Positions 1 through 9,991 are shown, numbered from the stretch's first letter. The stretch is DNA of 64,000 bases from Clostridiales bacterium oral taxon 876 str. F0540 (GCA_000466585.1 KE993501.1:245189-309188), one strand, 5' to 3'. The notes: generated by a model not told the origin, from the letters alone. Numbers and translations: made by a program.

Positions 1-50
1 AAATTTTTTAATTAAAGTCTTATTGCTGCTTGCTAAAATGTTTCTACGTA

Positions 51-95
51 TTCAAATACCACGCTATGTTTAGCTGTTTTGAGACAGTCCCTTTA
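51..95. repeat. Partial copy of a long intergenic hairpin repeat
   Basis: The segment carries the right arm of a palindromic element also found at 11970-12053 and 15447-15547. It shares the core AAATACCACGCTA and then TTTTGAGACAGTCCC. The matching left arm is not in the window, so it either lies upstream of base 1 or is lost. It sits just past the 3' end of the minus-strand polyprenyl synthase gene, the same 3'-end position as the other copies, which suggests a terminator role (inference). Confidence 0.6.
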
Positions 96-126
96 CATTA
101 AGCCTTAGTTTTATATTATTACTTTT

Positions 127-1077
127 CTAATATTCCCTTACCAACATCTTCTCGACAATCTGATTTAGATAAGATTTTTCAAAGCCATCAGGTAGGCTTT
201 CAATAAGCTTTAAAGACTTAAATGTATATTTTTTTGCTGTTTCTTTAGCTTTAGTTAGCCCTTCTGATGTTCTAAGTATTTCTATTACCTTTTCAGTGCT
301 TCCATTTCTTAGATTTTCAATTATAAGGTTATTTGAGTTTTTTATCTCATAAAGAAGGGGTAGTGTATAAATGCCTTCCTTTATATCATTTCCGGAGGGT
401 TTGCCTAAAAAATTGGTTTCGGAAGTTATGTCAAGAATATCGTCAATAAGCTGAAAAGCCATTCCTGTATAATAACCAATTGATTTTAATTTTTTTATTA
501 TAGCTTTATCTGCATTTCCTTCATAGGCACCAATTGCAAGACTTAATGAAAATAGGGAGGCACATTTGCCGTTTATTCTTTTTAAATAAGATTTTATGTC
601 AGACTCTAAGGAAAAAACAGAAAAAAACTGATTTATTTCGCCGACGCAAATAGTTTTAATAGTATTTGATACTTCTATAATGCTTTTAGGGCTAACATTT
701 TTCGAAAAGAGGACATAACTTTGAGCAAAAAGATAATCTCCGGTAAATATACCGGCCTTTACCCCATAGCTGCTGTGTATAGTGCTTTTTCCCCGTCTAT
801 AATTAGCCTCGTCTATAATATCGTCATGAACCAGGGTGGCCAAGTGTAAAAGTTCTATAGCTGAAGCCATTTCTATAAGCTTTTTACGGTCTATATTTCC
901 AAAGCTTCCGCCTATAAGAACAAAAAGTGCTCTTAGCATTTTTCCCTTGTCAGCTGCTAGGTTGTCCATAAGTTTAGCTGAATTTTTTTCTGTACTTTTT
1001 AAATTATTAAGAATTGTCTTTCTTATTTCTAATAAATCTTCATCAAATTTATTCTTGGCAATATTTTCATTTTTCAT
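127..1077 (-). CDS. Long-chain polyprenyl diphosphate synthase (HepT/IspB-like)
   Basis: This trans-isoprenyl diphosphate synthase would condense IPP onto an allylic diphosphate to make the long isoprenoid tail of a quinone. It is 316 residues, normal for the family. The first aspartate-rich motif is DDIID at about residues 85-89, followed by the RRGK element, and the second is DDILD at about 212-216. The start at 1077 is preferred over an in-frame ATG at 1095 because AGAGGA lies six bases before it. The gene is divergent from a MenA-like prenyltransferase and sits next to cydABDC, so quinone tail synthesis is the likely job. Chain length cannot be read from sequence. Undecaprenyl or carotenoid roles are less likely. 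Confidence 0.85.
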   Translation of the reverse strand: MKNENIAKNKFDEDLLEIRKTILNNLKSTEKNSAKLMDNLAADKGKMLRALFVLIGGSFGNIDRKKLIEMASAIELLHLATLVHDDIIDEANYRRGKSTIHSSYGVKAGIFTGDYLFAQSYVLFSKNVSPKSIIEVSNTIKTICVGEINQFFSVFSLESDIKSYLKRINGKCASLFSLSLAIGAYEGNADKAIIKKLKSIGYYTGMAFQLIDDILDITSETNFLGKPSGNDIKEGIYTLPLLYEIKNSNNLIIENLRNGSTEKVIEILRTSEGLTKAKETAKKYTFKSLKLIESLPDGFEKSYLNQIVEKMLVREY

Positions 1078-1219
1078 AGCCTGTCCTCTTTTCATTGTCT
1101 ATTTTTTACACTATAATAATTTTAATAATACATGTCCAATAATAATTAATTTTAGCATATTTTAGGACAATATTCAGTATATTATTATGCTATTTTTAAA
1201 ATCTTTATGAGGTGATCTT

Positions 1220-2104
1220 ATGATAAAAAAGATAGTAAAAGAATCAAGACCTGCTACTTTAGTTGTAACTATAATATCTACAACTCTTGGAATTACTACT
1301 GCCTATAGAGCCGGGTATCTTTTTAAGAATGTACAATTTGATTTGCTTAAAATATTTTTAATTACTGTTGCAGGTATTTTGCTTCAGAGCGGTGTTAATT
1401 TAATTAATAATTTTTTTGATGAAGAAGTAGATGAAGAAATAAAAGTAAGAAGAAATTCCTATTTTTTAGGTTATAAGAGAACAGAAGATGAAATATTAAT
1501 TTTTAAGTGCGGACTAATTTTTATGTTTATTACTTTCTTAATTGGTACATATCTTAGTTTTTACAGCGGCATACAACTCTTTGTAATAGAGTTAATTGGA
1601 TTATTTTCAGCTTATGCCTATGCGGGAAAGCCTTTTAGCTATAAAAATTATGGCTTGGGAGCAGTAATGTCATTTATTATGATGGGACCTCTTATGGTTT
1701 ATTCAAGCTATCTTGTTTTTTCAAAAGTTTTTTCTATAATGCCTGTTTTGTATTCTTTTACCTTCGGACTTTTTATACCGGCAATACTTCTTGCAAATGA
1801 AATAAGAGATTATAAAAAAGATAAAGAAAGAGGAATAAAAACCTTAACAGTAAGAATAGGGTATAAGCATGGAGTAAATATATACTATGGCCTTATAATT
1901 TTTGCTTATATAAATACTATAGTTCTTGCTATGATAAACCTTATTCCTTTGTGGAGTCTGGTAGTATTAACGACTATACCTTTAGTTAAAAATATCACGC
2001 AAAATATGAAGAAAAATACGAGATTATTGATACCAGCTACTGCAAAGCTTTATTTAGCTTTTGGAATACAATTACTTATAGTATTAATTTTAACAAAAAT
2101 TTAG
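1220..2104 (+). CDS. UbiA-family prenyltransferase, MenA-like
   Basis: This integral membrane enzyme would attach a polyprenyl tail to an aromatic acceptor, probably 1,4-dihydroxy-2-naphthoate, giving a demethylmenaquinone. The first Asp-rich motif lies at about residues 60-71 (NLINNFFDEEVD) and the second at about 193-201 (NEIRDYKKD). About eight hydrophobic segments span the 294 residues, the usual size. AGGTGA precedes the ATG. The polyprenyl synthase is divergent on one side and cytochrome bd follows on the other, which favours a respiratory quinone. No other men genes are visible, so DHNA would have to come from elsewhere in the genome or from outside the cell. The acceptor is inferred, not shown. 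Confidence 0.75.
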   Translation: MIKKIVKESRPATLVVTIISTTLGITTAYRAGYLFKNVQFDLLKIFLITVAGILLQSGVNLINNFFDEEVDEEIKVRRNSYFLGYKRTEDEILIFKCGLIFMFITFLIGTYLSFYSGIQLFVIELIGLFSAYAYAGKPFSYKNYGLGAVMSFIMMGPLMVYSSYLVFSKVFSIMPVLYSFTFGLFIPAILLANEIRDYKKDKERGIKTLTVRIGYKHGVNIYYGLIIFAYINTIVLAMINLIPLWSLVVLTTIPLVKNITQNMKKNTRLLIPATAKLYLAFGIQLLIVLILTKI

Positions 2105-2123
2105 ACTTTTTTTCCAAAAGTAC

Positions 2124-2152
2124 TTTAAATATTTCTAAAAAAGATTTATAAT
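2124..2152 (+). promoter_or_regulatory. Candidate sigma-A promoter for cydABDC
   Basis: A perfect -10 TATAAT (2147-2152) has TTTAAA (2124-2129) as a weak -35 at 17-bp spacing, about 50 bases before cydA. No convincing redox-repressor site (for example Rex) was recognised. Confidence 0.4.
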
Positions 2153-2204
2153 TTAGAAAAGGAATTATTTAATAATAACAATTATTGAAGGGAGTAAATT
2201 TAAA

Positions 2205-3596
2205 ATGGGAAATGTAATCACATTAGCAAGGCTGCAATTTGCAGTAACAACAGTCTATCATTTTTTCTTTGTTCCATTAACTATTGGACTGGCATTGCTT
2301 CTAGCTATTATGGAATCGTTCTATGTTAAAACTAAAGATGAAAAGTACAAACAAATGACCAAGTTCTGGGGAAAGTTATTTCTGATTAATTTTGCTATGG
2401 GAGTTGTTACAGGTTTAGTGCAAGAGTTTCAGTTCGGTATGAACTGGTCTAATTATTCAAGGTATGTAGGAGATATCTTTGGAGTTCCTCTTGCTATCGA
2501 AGCTTTATTAGCTTTCTTTCTGGAATCCACATTTCTTGGTATTTGGATTTTTGGATGGGACAAGGTTTCTAAAAAAATACACTTGGCATCAATTTGGATA
2601 GTAGCATTATCTACAATGCTTTCGGCATTTTGGATTCTAACTGCAAACTCCTTTATGCATGAACCCGTTGGATATGTTATTAATAATGGAAGAGCAGAAT
2701 TAGACAGTTTTTCAAAGGTTCTTGGAAATTCTCATTTGTGGGTTCAGTTTCCTCATACAATCTTTGCTGCTATGGCAACAGGAGGCTTCTTTGTTTTAGG
2801 AATCAGTGCCTATCACTTAGCTAAAAAGAATAAGGAAGAGTGGGTTAAATCATCCTTAAAGATTGGAATTGTTACAGCTTTAATCTCAACTATTCTGGTA
2901 GCAGGAGCAGGGGATGCACAGGGAAAATATCTTGTTAAGCATCTTCCTATGAAAATGGCTGCGGCAGAAGCTTTATGGGACAGCAAGGATCCGGCTCCGC
3001 TTAGCATCATATCTGTAGTTGATGAAAAAAATAAAAAGAATACTTTTGAGATAACTATTCCTAAACTTTTAAGTTTTATGAGTTATAACAGCTTCAGCGG
3101 GAAAGTTGAAGGACTTAATGATATTCAGGCAAGGTATGAAAAGCAGTATGGTCCCGGAAATTATATACCTCCTGTTACACTTTCTTTTTACACCTTTAGA
3201 GCAATGGTTGGCTCAGGGGTTATGATGCTTCTTTTATCACTAATTGCAGTGTTCTTTTATAAAAAGGGAAAAATAGAAGATAAAAAAGGGTTCCTCAAAA
3301 TATTAACAGTTGCAATAATACTTCCTTATATAGCAAATTCTACAGGCTGGATTTTAACTGAGTCAAGCCGTACGCCTTGGATAGTATTTGGACTTTTAAA
3401 ACTTGATCAGGCTATTTCACCTACAGTATCAGCTTCTTACGTTTTAACTTCATTAATAGTATTTACGCTGCTGTACTCTGTTTTAATGATAATAGATGTG
3501 ATTTTAATGTTTAAGTTTGCTAAAGAGTCTCCTCTTAAGAAGGAAGTAGGAAAGGCTGAGGCAAAAGGAAACAAGGAGGGATCATTATGGATTTAG
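2205..3596 (+). CDS. cydA: Cytochrome bd ubiquinol/menaquinol oxidase subunit I
   Basis: CydA is the quinol-oxidising, heme-bearing subunit of cytochrome bd, which reduces O2 to water in the membrane without pumping protons. At 463 residues it matches the short Q-loop forms. His19 in the N-terminal TTVYHFFF segment and His184 in WVQFPHTIF correspond to heme-ligand positions of E. coli CydA. The loop at about residues 245-330 is the quinol-binding Q-loop region. GAAGGGAG precedes the ATG. cydB overlaps its last ten bases. In a clostridial background the enzyme most likely scavenges oxygen. Confidence 0.96.
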   Translation: MGNVITLARLQFAVTTVYHFFFVPLTIGLALLLAIMESFYVKTKDEKYKQMTKFWGKLFLINFAMGVVTGLVQEFQFGMNWSNYSRYVGDIFGVPLAIEALLAFFLESTFLGIWIFGWDKVSKKIHLASIWIVALSTMLSAFWILTANSFMHEPVGYVINNGRAELDSFSKVLGNSHLWVQFPHTIFAAMATGGFFVLGISAYHLAKKNKEEWVKSSLKIGIVTALISTILVAGAGDAQGKYLVKHLPMKMAAAEALWDSKDPAPLSIISVVDEKNKKNTFEITIPKLLSFMSYNSFSGKVEGLNDIQARYEKQYGPGNYIPPVTLSFYTFRAMVGSGVMMLLLSLIAVFFYKKGKIEDKKGFLKILTVAIILPYIANSTGWILTESSRTPWIVFGLLKLDQAISPTVSASYVLTSLIVFTLLYSVLMIIDVILMFKFAKESPLKKEVGKAEAKGNKEGSLWI

Positions 3597-4591
3597 GAAA
3601 TATATGGTTTGCGCTTATCGCTATACTATTTATTGGTTTCTTCTTTTTAGAAGGTTTTGATTTTGGAGTAGGAATATTACTTCCTTTTTTAGGCAAAAGA
3701 GATGAGGAGAGAAGGGCAATTATTAATAGTATAGGACCCTTTTGGGATGGAAATGAGGTTTGGCTTATAACAGCAGGAGGAGCGATATTTGCTGCCTTTC
3801 CTAACTGGTATGCTACTATGTTCAGCGGGTTCTATTTAGCATTGCTTCTGATTCTGGTTGCTTTAATTCTTAGAGGTGTTGCCTTTGAGTTTAGAAGCAA
3901 GAATGAAAGCAAAGCCTGGAGAGAAAACTGGGATAGAATAATTTTTGCAAGCAGCACATTGCTGGCTGTTTTATGGGGAGTTGCTTTAGCTAATCTTATA
4001 AAGGGTGTTCCTATAGATAAAACACTGAATTATGTAGGAGGATTCTTTGACTTAATTTCAGTCTACACTTTAGTTGCCGGAGTAACTACACTATTAGTAT
4101 TTATATTCCATGGAGCCGTATTTTTATCTTTAAAGACTACAGGGGATATCGAAAAGAAAGCTTTAAAGGTTGCTGAAACAGAAGGTATTTATGCAGTGGC
4201 AGCATCCTTGATTTTAATAATTTTAACCTTTGTTCAAACTGATTTATATAAGAGCGGCCTTGCAATAGCTGCATCTGTCTTAGCACTTGTTTTCTTAGTT
4301 TTAAGCTTGTATTTAGTAAATACTAAAAAAGTAAAGTTTGCTATGATAACAAATGGTTTTGCAATTGCACTTGGAGTAGGGGCTTTATTCTTAGGCTTAT
4401 TCCCACGAGTTATGGTTTCTAATATAAGTCCAGAATTCAGTCTTACAATACAAAATGCTTCTTCAAGTTTAAAAACTTTATCTCTAATGACCAAGGTTGC
4501 TTTAGTATTTGTGCCAATCGTTTTAGGCTATCAGGCATGGACCTACTGGGTATTTAGAAAAAGAATTACAGTAAAAGACTTGGAATATTAA
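3587..4591 (+). CDS. cydB: Cytochrome bd oxidase subunit II
   Basis: CydB pairs with CydA in the membrane and completes the oxidase. It is 334 residues with about eight membrane helices. The family signature near the N terminus is clear (FLEGFDFGVGILLP, about residues 22-35), followed by GPFWDGNEVWLITAGG. The start overlaps the cydA end in another frame, and AAGGAGGG lies upstream, so the two are translationally coupled. cydD begins ten bases after its stop. Confidence 0.96.
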   Translation: MDLGNIWFALIAILFIGFFFLEGFDFGVGILLPFLGKRDEERRAIINSIGPFWDGNEVWLITAGGAIFAAFPNWYATMFSGFYLALLLILVALILRGVAFEFRSKNESKAWRENWDRIIFASSTLLAVLWGVALANLIKGVPIDKTLNYVGGFFDLISVYTLVAGVTTLLVFIFHGAVFLSLKTTGDIEKKALKVAETEGIYAVAASLILIILTFVQTDLYKSGLAIAASVLALVFLVLSLYLVNTKKVKFAMITNGFAIALGVGALFLGLFPRVMVSNISPEFSLTIQNASSSLKTLSLMTKVALVFVPIVLGYQAWTYWVFRKRITVKDLEY

Positions 4592-4601
4592 GGCGGTAAA
4601 A

Positions 4602-6320
4602 ATGTTTAATAAAAGATTGCTAAAAGAAGGCTTACTAAAAAAATTTTATATTCCGGCAGCAGTACTTTCTTCTATTTTAAATTCTGCATTTACTATATTA
4701 AACGCTTATCTATTGGCATTAATAGTAGACAGCATATTTGTAAAGAAGTTAGGTGTACAAAGTATAAAAAATTATACAATTTTATTTTTAGTCAATGCTG
4801 CTTTAAAATCTTTTGTTAACTTTATAATTGAAGGGTATATCAAAAATTGCTCTGAAGATATTAAGGAGGGTATAAGGAGAAGAACGTTCTCACTTATACT
4901 CTCCTCAAATCCATATAAAGTTAAAAATCAAAAGCTTGGAGAGACCATAAACATCTTAACTGATGGTATTGAAAATATAACTCCATATTTCTCACAATAT
5001 ATACCTCAGGCTTTTGCTTCCTTTTTGATACCTTTAATAATATGTATTGCAGCAGCCTCAAAGGATATGCTTTCTGCAGGAATTATGCTTGTAACCTATC
5101 CGATAATACCATTTTTTATGAGACTTATAGGTTATAAATCTAAGGAAGTAAATGAAAGACAATGGAAGAAACTAAGCATATTAAGTTCTCATTTTATTGA
5201 GATGCTTCAGGGTTTAAGTACTTTAAAACTGTTTGGAAGAAGCAACCTTCAGGAGGAAAAAGTATTTCAGATAAGTGAAGAATACAGAAAATCCACCATG
5301 GATGTACTTAAAATTTCTTTTTTATCAGCTCTTGTGTTAGAGCTTTCCGCAACCATAAGTACAGCTGTTTTAGCGGTTAATCTTGGCCTAAGGCTTGTTT
5401 ATAGCAAAATTAGTTTTCTAAATGCATTCTTTATACTGATTTTAGCTCCGGAATTTTATATTCCTATGAGACAGCTTGGAATGAAGTTTCACGCTTCTTT
5501 AAATGGACAGGTTGCTATTGAAAAAATACAGGCAATCGAGGATGGTTTAAAAAGTGATAATTCAGATGAAGTACTTCAAATGAATGAGAATATAAGAGGT
5601 ATCAAGGTTAATAATCTTAGCTTCTCACATGAGGAAAAGGAAACGTTGAATAATTTGACTTTTGAAATCCACAAAGGGGAAAAGATTGCTGTTGTAGGTG
5701 AAAGCGGCAGCGGTAAAACTACTCTGGTAAATATATTAAGTGGATTTTTAAAGCCACAGAATGGAATGGTTTTTATAAATGGTATTGACATTAATAAAAT
5801 AGACCTGGAGAGCTATTTTAAAAGGCTTTCAATAGTGCCTCAGTTTCCGCACATCTTTAATATGAGTATAGCGGATAATGTTTCTTTAGGAAAAGATATA
5901 GAGCTTGATAGACTTTCCAATATATATGAAGCTGCTAATATAAAAGAATTTGCAGCTCAGTTTGAAAATAAATATGATGCTTTAGTTGGAGATGGAGAAA
6001 AAATTGAAATCAGCGGGGGAGAAAAACAAAGAATAGCTGCAGCAAGGGTTCTTGCTAAAAATTCAGATCTTGTAATACTTGATGAACCGACGTCAGCCTT
6101 AGATCCTGAAACTGAAGAAATGCTTTCCAAAATGTTAAGAGATTCATTTAAGGAAAAAACTGTTTTAATTGCAGCACACAGATTAAATACTATAAAGAAT
6201 GCAGATAAAATTATTGTGCTTCAAAGTGGAAGAATAGCGGAATTCGGAAGTCCGGAAACTCTGATGCGTCAAAAGGGAATGTATTATGAGATGATAACAT
6301 CAATGGAGGGGCAGTTATGA
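4602..6320 (+). CDS. cydD: ABC exporter half-transporter CydD (cytochrome bd assembly)
   Basis: CydD has an N-terminal six-helix ABC membrane domain (about residues 1-310) and a C-terminal ATPase. Walker A is GESGSGKT at about 366-373, the signature is SGGEKQR, and Walker B leads into DEPTSALD. With CydC it forms the heterodimer needed for assembly of cytochrome bd. In E. coli the pair exports or handles thiols and heme. The name rests on position directly after cydAB, because sequence alone shows only a type IV ABC exporter. It overlaps cydC by four bases. Confidence 0.9.
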   Translation: MFNKRLLKEGLLKKFYIPAAVLSSILNSAFTILNAYLLALIVDSIFVKKLGVQSIKNYTILFLVNAALKSFVNFIIEGYIKNCSEDIKEGIRRRTFSLILSSNPYKVKNQKLGETINILTDGIENITPYFSQYIPQAFASFLIPLIICIAAASKDMLSAGIMLVTYPIIPFFMRLIGYKSKEVNERQWKKLSILSSHFIEMLQGLSTLKLFGRSNLQEEKVFQISEEYRKSTMDVLKISFLSALVLELSATISTAVLAVNLGLRLVYSKISFLNAFFILILAPEFYIPMRQLGMKFHASLNGQVAIEKIQAIEDGLKSDNSDEVLQMNENIRGIKVNNLSFSHEEKETLNNLTFEIHKGEKIAVVGESGSGKTTLVNILSGFLKPQNGMVFINGIDINKIDLESYFKRLSIVPQFPHIFNMSIADNVSLGKDIELDRLSNIYEAANIKEFAAQFENKYDALVGDGEKIEISGGEKQRIAAARVLAKNSDLVILDEPTSALDPETEEMLSKMLRDSFKEKTVLIAAHRLNTIKNADKIIVLQSGRIAEFGSPETLMRQKGMYYEMITSMEGQL

Positions 6321-8047
6321 GGATATTAAAAGTGATGAACTACCTAATGAAAAAGCATATTTTCTTTGTTGCTTTAGCATTATTAATGGGTATATTTACA
6401 ATTATGAGCAATGTTGGAATGCTTGCTACCTCTTCAGTACTTATATCTAGAGCTGCTCTTCATCCAGATGTACTGGATCTTATGGTCTTAATAGTAGCAG
6501 TCAGGTTTTTTGGAATATCAAGAGGAGTATTCAGATACTTAGAAAGAATACTATCCCATGATACTACCTTTAGAATATTAAGCAGCATGAGAAGGTGGTT
6601 TTACAAGAATTTTAACGAGCACTATTCTGAGAACAATAAAAATTTTAAAACAGGTGATATTTATACAAAGCTTGTAAATGATGTAGATACACTAAAGGAA
6701 TTTTTTTTAAGGGGAATATATCCTCTTATAACAGCAGTATTGACAGGTATAATAACTTCTATTTTTATTTCATATTTTAGTAAAAAAGCTGCTTTTATTT
6801 ATATATTAATTTATATAGTTTCAGGCTTTATTATTCCTGTAATATTATATGAATTCAATAAAGAATACATTGAAATAGAGTCTAAAATAAAAAAAGAGCT
6901 TAATTTATTGATAATAGATATAGTAAAAGGAATAGTTGAAACTTCTATATTTTCGCTAAAGAATCAATTTACTTTAGAGTTTAATAGGCTAAGCTATAAG
7001 TATTTATCAATACAAAAGAAGAAAAACTTAATTTCAGTTATTGGTGATAGTTTATACTCTTTGTCAGTAAGTTTAGTTATAGTATTCTCACTTTTGATTA
7101 TGGCTCCGGCTGTAAGCATGGGATTATTGGAAGGTGTCTACTATGCTATGATTCCTTTAGCTGCTATGGCCTCTTTTGAAGCCTTAATGCCAATGTCAAA
7201 CATTCTTTATAAATTTAAAGAAGCAAATAATGCCGGGACTAATATTTTTTCTATAATTGACAGCAGTGAATATAAAGCTGATGAATGTAAAAGGGCAGAT
7301 AAATTTGATTTGTCAGTTAAAGATTTAGAGATTTGCGAAGAGGGTGGAAAAAATCCAATTATTAAAAATATATCTTTTGAACTTCCTTATGGTAAAAAGA
7401 TAGCTATTGTTGGAGCGAGCGGATCCGGTAAAAGCAGTGTTTTACGAGCTCTGCTTGGCTTCATGAAATATGAACGTGGACAAATTGAACTCGGGGGAGT
7501 TTCTTATCTAAAAATCGATAAGGAAGAGCTGAGAAAAAGTTTTACATATGTGGATCAGAACCCATATTTATTTAATACAACAGTTAAAGAAAATTTATTT
7601 ATTGCAAATGGTGATGTAAATGAAGAAGATATAATGAAAAAGCTTAAGGAAATGCAGCTGGAACAATTTGTTAGTGACCTTTCAAATGGATTAGGTACTA
7701 TGCTTGCAGAGTTTGGAAGTAATTACTCAGGAGGAGAAAAACAACGACTGGCTTTAACAAGAGCAATGCTTAAGAAAAGTAAAATAGTGCTACTAGACGA
7801 ACCTACTGCAAGCCTTGATATAAAGCTTGAAAGAAAAATCATAGATGAAATTCATGAGGAAATTAAAAACAAAAGCTGTGTTTGGGTAACTCATAGATTG
7901 GTTTCCATGGAAAAGTTTGATGAAATTTTAGTAATGGATAAAGGACAAATAATTGAAAGAGGAACTCATGATGAACTAATAAATATAAGTGGAAATTATT
8001 ATAAGCTGTGGAATATACAACAGCAATATATAGCTAAGTATAGCTAA
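6317..8047 (+). CDS. cydC: ABC exporter half-transporter CydC (cytochrome bd assembly)
   Basis: CydC is the partner of CydD. It has a membrane domain at about residues 1-310 and an ATPase with GASGSGKS at 366-373, the signature YSGGEKQR and Walker B VLLDEPTASLD. The 576-residue length is normal. The ATG overlaps the cydD stop, which implies coupled translation and equal amounts of the halves. The cydABDC order matches other Firmicutes. Confidence 0.9.
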   Translation: MRILKVMNYLMKKHIFFVALALLMGIFTIMSNVGMLATSSVLISRAALHPDVLDLMVLIVAVRFFGISRGVFRYLERILSHDTTFRILSSMRRWFYKNFNEHYSENNKNFKTGDIYTKLVNDVDTLKEFFLRGIYPLITAVLTGIITSIFISYFSKKAAFIYILIYIVSGFIIPVILYEFNKEYIEIESKIKKELNLLIIDIVKGIVETSIFSLKNQFTLEFNRLSYKYLSIQKKKNLISVIGDSLYSLSVSLVIVFSLLIMAPAVSMGLLEGVYYAMIPLAAMASFEALMPMSNILYKFKEANNAGTNIFSIIDSSEYKADECKRADKFDLSVKDLEICEEGGKNPIIKNISFELPYGKKIAIVGASGSGKSSVLRALLGFMKYERGQIELGGVSYLKIDKEELRKSFTYVDQNPYLFNTTVKENLFIANGDVNEEDIMKKLKEMQLEQFVSDLSNGLGTMLAEFGSNYSGGEKQRLALTRAMLKKSKIVLLDEPTASLDIKLERKIIDEIHEEIKNKSCVWVTHRLVSMEKFDEILVMDKGQIIERGTHDELINISGNYYKLWNIQQQYIAKYS

Positions 8048-8083
8048 TTAGAAATAAATTATACGATTCAGGGGGAATATGTT

Positions 8084-9229
8084 ATGAAAATATTTATAGT
8101 TGGCGGGGGCTTTGCCGGAATTAAGGCAGCAAAGCAGCTTTCAAAAAAATTACCAAAAGAAAATGAAATTTACCTTATAGACAAGAACGAGTATACAACA
8201 ATGCTTCCTAATCTTCCGGAGATTACAAGCGGCAGATTAAAAGAAAAGGATGTAACCGAAAAGATATCAAAGTTATTGCCAGGAAGAGTAACGTTTCTAA
8301 AGGAAGAAATAACAAGTATTAATTTAGATGAGAAGGCCATTACAACATCAAAAAACAATTATAAATACGACTATCTAGTTATGGCTGCCGGTTCTACAAC
8401 TAACCTATATGGTTTTAATCAGCACCTTGAAAATGTAAATTTACTTGATTCGTTGGAGGCTGCTAATAGTGTCAGAGAGAGATTTGAGGGTTATATAAGA
8501 AAGGCTGAGAACCCTACCTTAGTAGTTTCAGGGGCAGGCTTTACAGGTATTGAGCTTGCCTGCAATCTATATGACTATGCAAAGAAACAAGGAAAAAAAC
8601 TTAATGTAGTATTTGTTGAACTGGCTAAGAAAGTACTTCCTATGCTTTCAGAAAAATCTTCTAGTCATGTTATGAGCAAACTTAAGAAGTTAGATTTTAA
8701 AATCTATACTGAAAACCAAATTGTTAAGTTTGATGGTGAGAATATAACTTTAAAGAATGGTGAATTTATTAAGGATGCCTTTTTCTGCTGGTGCAGCGGA
8801 GTTAAATCTTCCTTAAAGCCAATAGGAAATTATGAGTGTCTTCCTGATGGAAGAATAATTGTAGATGAGAATTTATCAATACCAAGCTATAAAGAAGTTT
8901 ATGCAGCCGGAGATGCAGCAGCTATAAAGGGTAAGGATGGAAAATTCTTAAGGAGGGCTGTAACCTTCGCCGAAATGTCAGGAAAGCATGCTGGTAAAAA
9001 TATTGCAGCTGTAATAAATAATGAACCTCAACATAAATTCAACCCTATAGACTTAGGCTGGATAATTCCAATATACATTTCAAGTATTGGTGAAGCAATG
9101 GGTGTTGAGGTAAGAGGTCGAAAAGGAATCTTCATGCACTATATTTTATGTGGTATTAAAAATTATAGCTTTAAAAATTTTGGAAGAGAGCTTATAGCTG
9201 CATTTAAATATCCATTTGCTAAGGCTTAG
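8084..9229 (+). CDS. Type II NADH:quinone oxidoreductase (NDH-2-like)
   Basis: This FAD-dependent pyridine-nucleotide oxidoreductase of 381 residues would feed electrons from NADH to the quinone pool without proton pumping. The FAD-binding Rossmann motif IVGGGFAG is at residues 5-12. A second dinucleotide fold begins near LVVSGAGFTGIELA at about residue 145, and the C-terminal FAD contact YAAGDAA is near residue 275. GGGGGA precedes the ATG. It lies 36 bases after cydC and before a terminator, so it is probably the last gene of the operon. Sulfide:quinone reductase-type relatives share this fold, so the substrate is inferred from context. Confidence 0.82.
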   Translation: MKIFIVGGGFAGIKAAKQLSKKLPKENEIYLIDKNEYTTMLPNLPEITSGRLKEKDVTEKISKLLPGRVTFLKEEITSINLDEKAITTSKNNYKYDYLVMAAGSTTNLYGFNQHLENVNLLDSLEAANSVRERFEGYIRKAENPTLVVSGAGFTGIELACNLYDYAKKQGKKLNVVFVELAKKVLPMLSEKSSSHVMSKLKKLDFKIYTENQIVKFDGENITLKNGEFIKDAFFCWCSGVKSSLKPIGNYECLPDGRIIVDENLSIPSYKEVYAAGDAAAIKGKDGKFLRRAVTFAEMSGKHAGKNIAAVINNEPQHKFNPIDLGWIIPIYISSIGEAMGVEVRGRKGIFMHYILCGIKNYSFKNFGRELIAAFKYPFAKA

Positions 9230-9302
9230 TACCTTATATTTAAAGCAAGAGCGGTGATATATAGTTTTGAGTCTCAAAACAAGAAATTAATAAAGAAAAA
9301 AC

Positions 9303-9336
9303 AAAACAGCATTAAAAGTTTACCTAATGCTGTTTT
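9303..9336 (+). terminator. Intrinsic terminator after the cyd-ndh operon
   Basis: A perfect 12-bp stem AAAACAGCATTA / TAATGCTGTTTT with a 10-base loop is followed by a T run. Confidence 0.9.
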
Positions 9337-9488
9337 TATAATGCTCTTAAATAAGTTGTACGAATAACGGTAATAACAAAATATAATGATTTGCCATAGA
9401 CTATTAATTTTGACATATAATGCCCCTTAAATTCAACCTATAAGAAGAGTGTTATTTTAAAGTAATTTCATTTACTCAAAATTTGAAA

Positions 9489-9764
9489 TTACTCATCTAT
9501 ATATTCACCATGAATACGTACTCTCCCATTATCTGGACATCTTGCGTCAAAATGTTTTGAACGACTATTCCCATAGTCTAAATCTGCACCATTTTGCAAA
9601 GCGTAAACAAAAGGATATATGCAATACCAAAGCTCATGACATAATGGAGGGCATAAATCTTCTACTATGTATTCATAGCCTTTTTTAAAATAACCACCCC
9701 TGCATTTACTTTCTGTTACAGTAAGCATTACCTTTCCATAGTATTTTTTCCTCCATAATTCCAT
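9489..9764 (-). CDS. TIGR04076-family protein, function unknown
   Basis: This 91-residue protein has the pattern I know from TIGR04076: an N-terminal beta strand with a Cys (VTESKCRGGYFKKG), a central CPPLCHELW segment, the phrase YPFVYALQNGADLDYG, and a late CPDNGRVRI strand. No enzyme activity is established for the family. The start has a GGAGG ribosome site (GAATTATGGAGG). It stands alone between a terminator and an oppositely oriented gene. Confidence 0.7.
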   Translation of the reverse strand: MELWRKKYYGKVMLTVTESKCRGGYFKKGYEYIVEDLCPPLCHELWYCIYPFVYALQNGADLDYGNSRSKHFDARCPDNGRVRIHGEYIDE

Positions 9765-9991
9765 TTATACTAAACACAATATAATAAAAATATTAACTAT
9801 TATTATAACTTAAACTTCAATATAATACCAATTAATCCGGCTGATTATTATTTCCCAATTAATAGGAGCTGACCTTAATAATAAAAACTGGTATATACAG
9901 GAATGTGTCGATATTTGTTGAAAAACTATTTCTATTAATTTATTATTATAAGAAAGTTAAATTGATGGACAAGGAGGCAAGTTTTATAATT

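Noticed and set aside
2813..3010. Antisense ORF inside cydA and similar shadow ORFs elsewhere
   Set aside because: They lie wholly inside well-supported genes, lack ribosome sites and show no protein-family sense.
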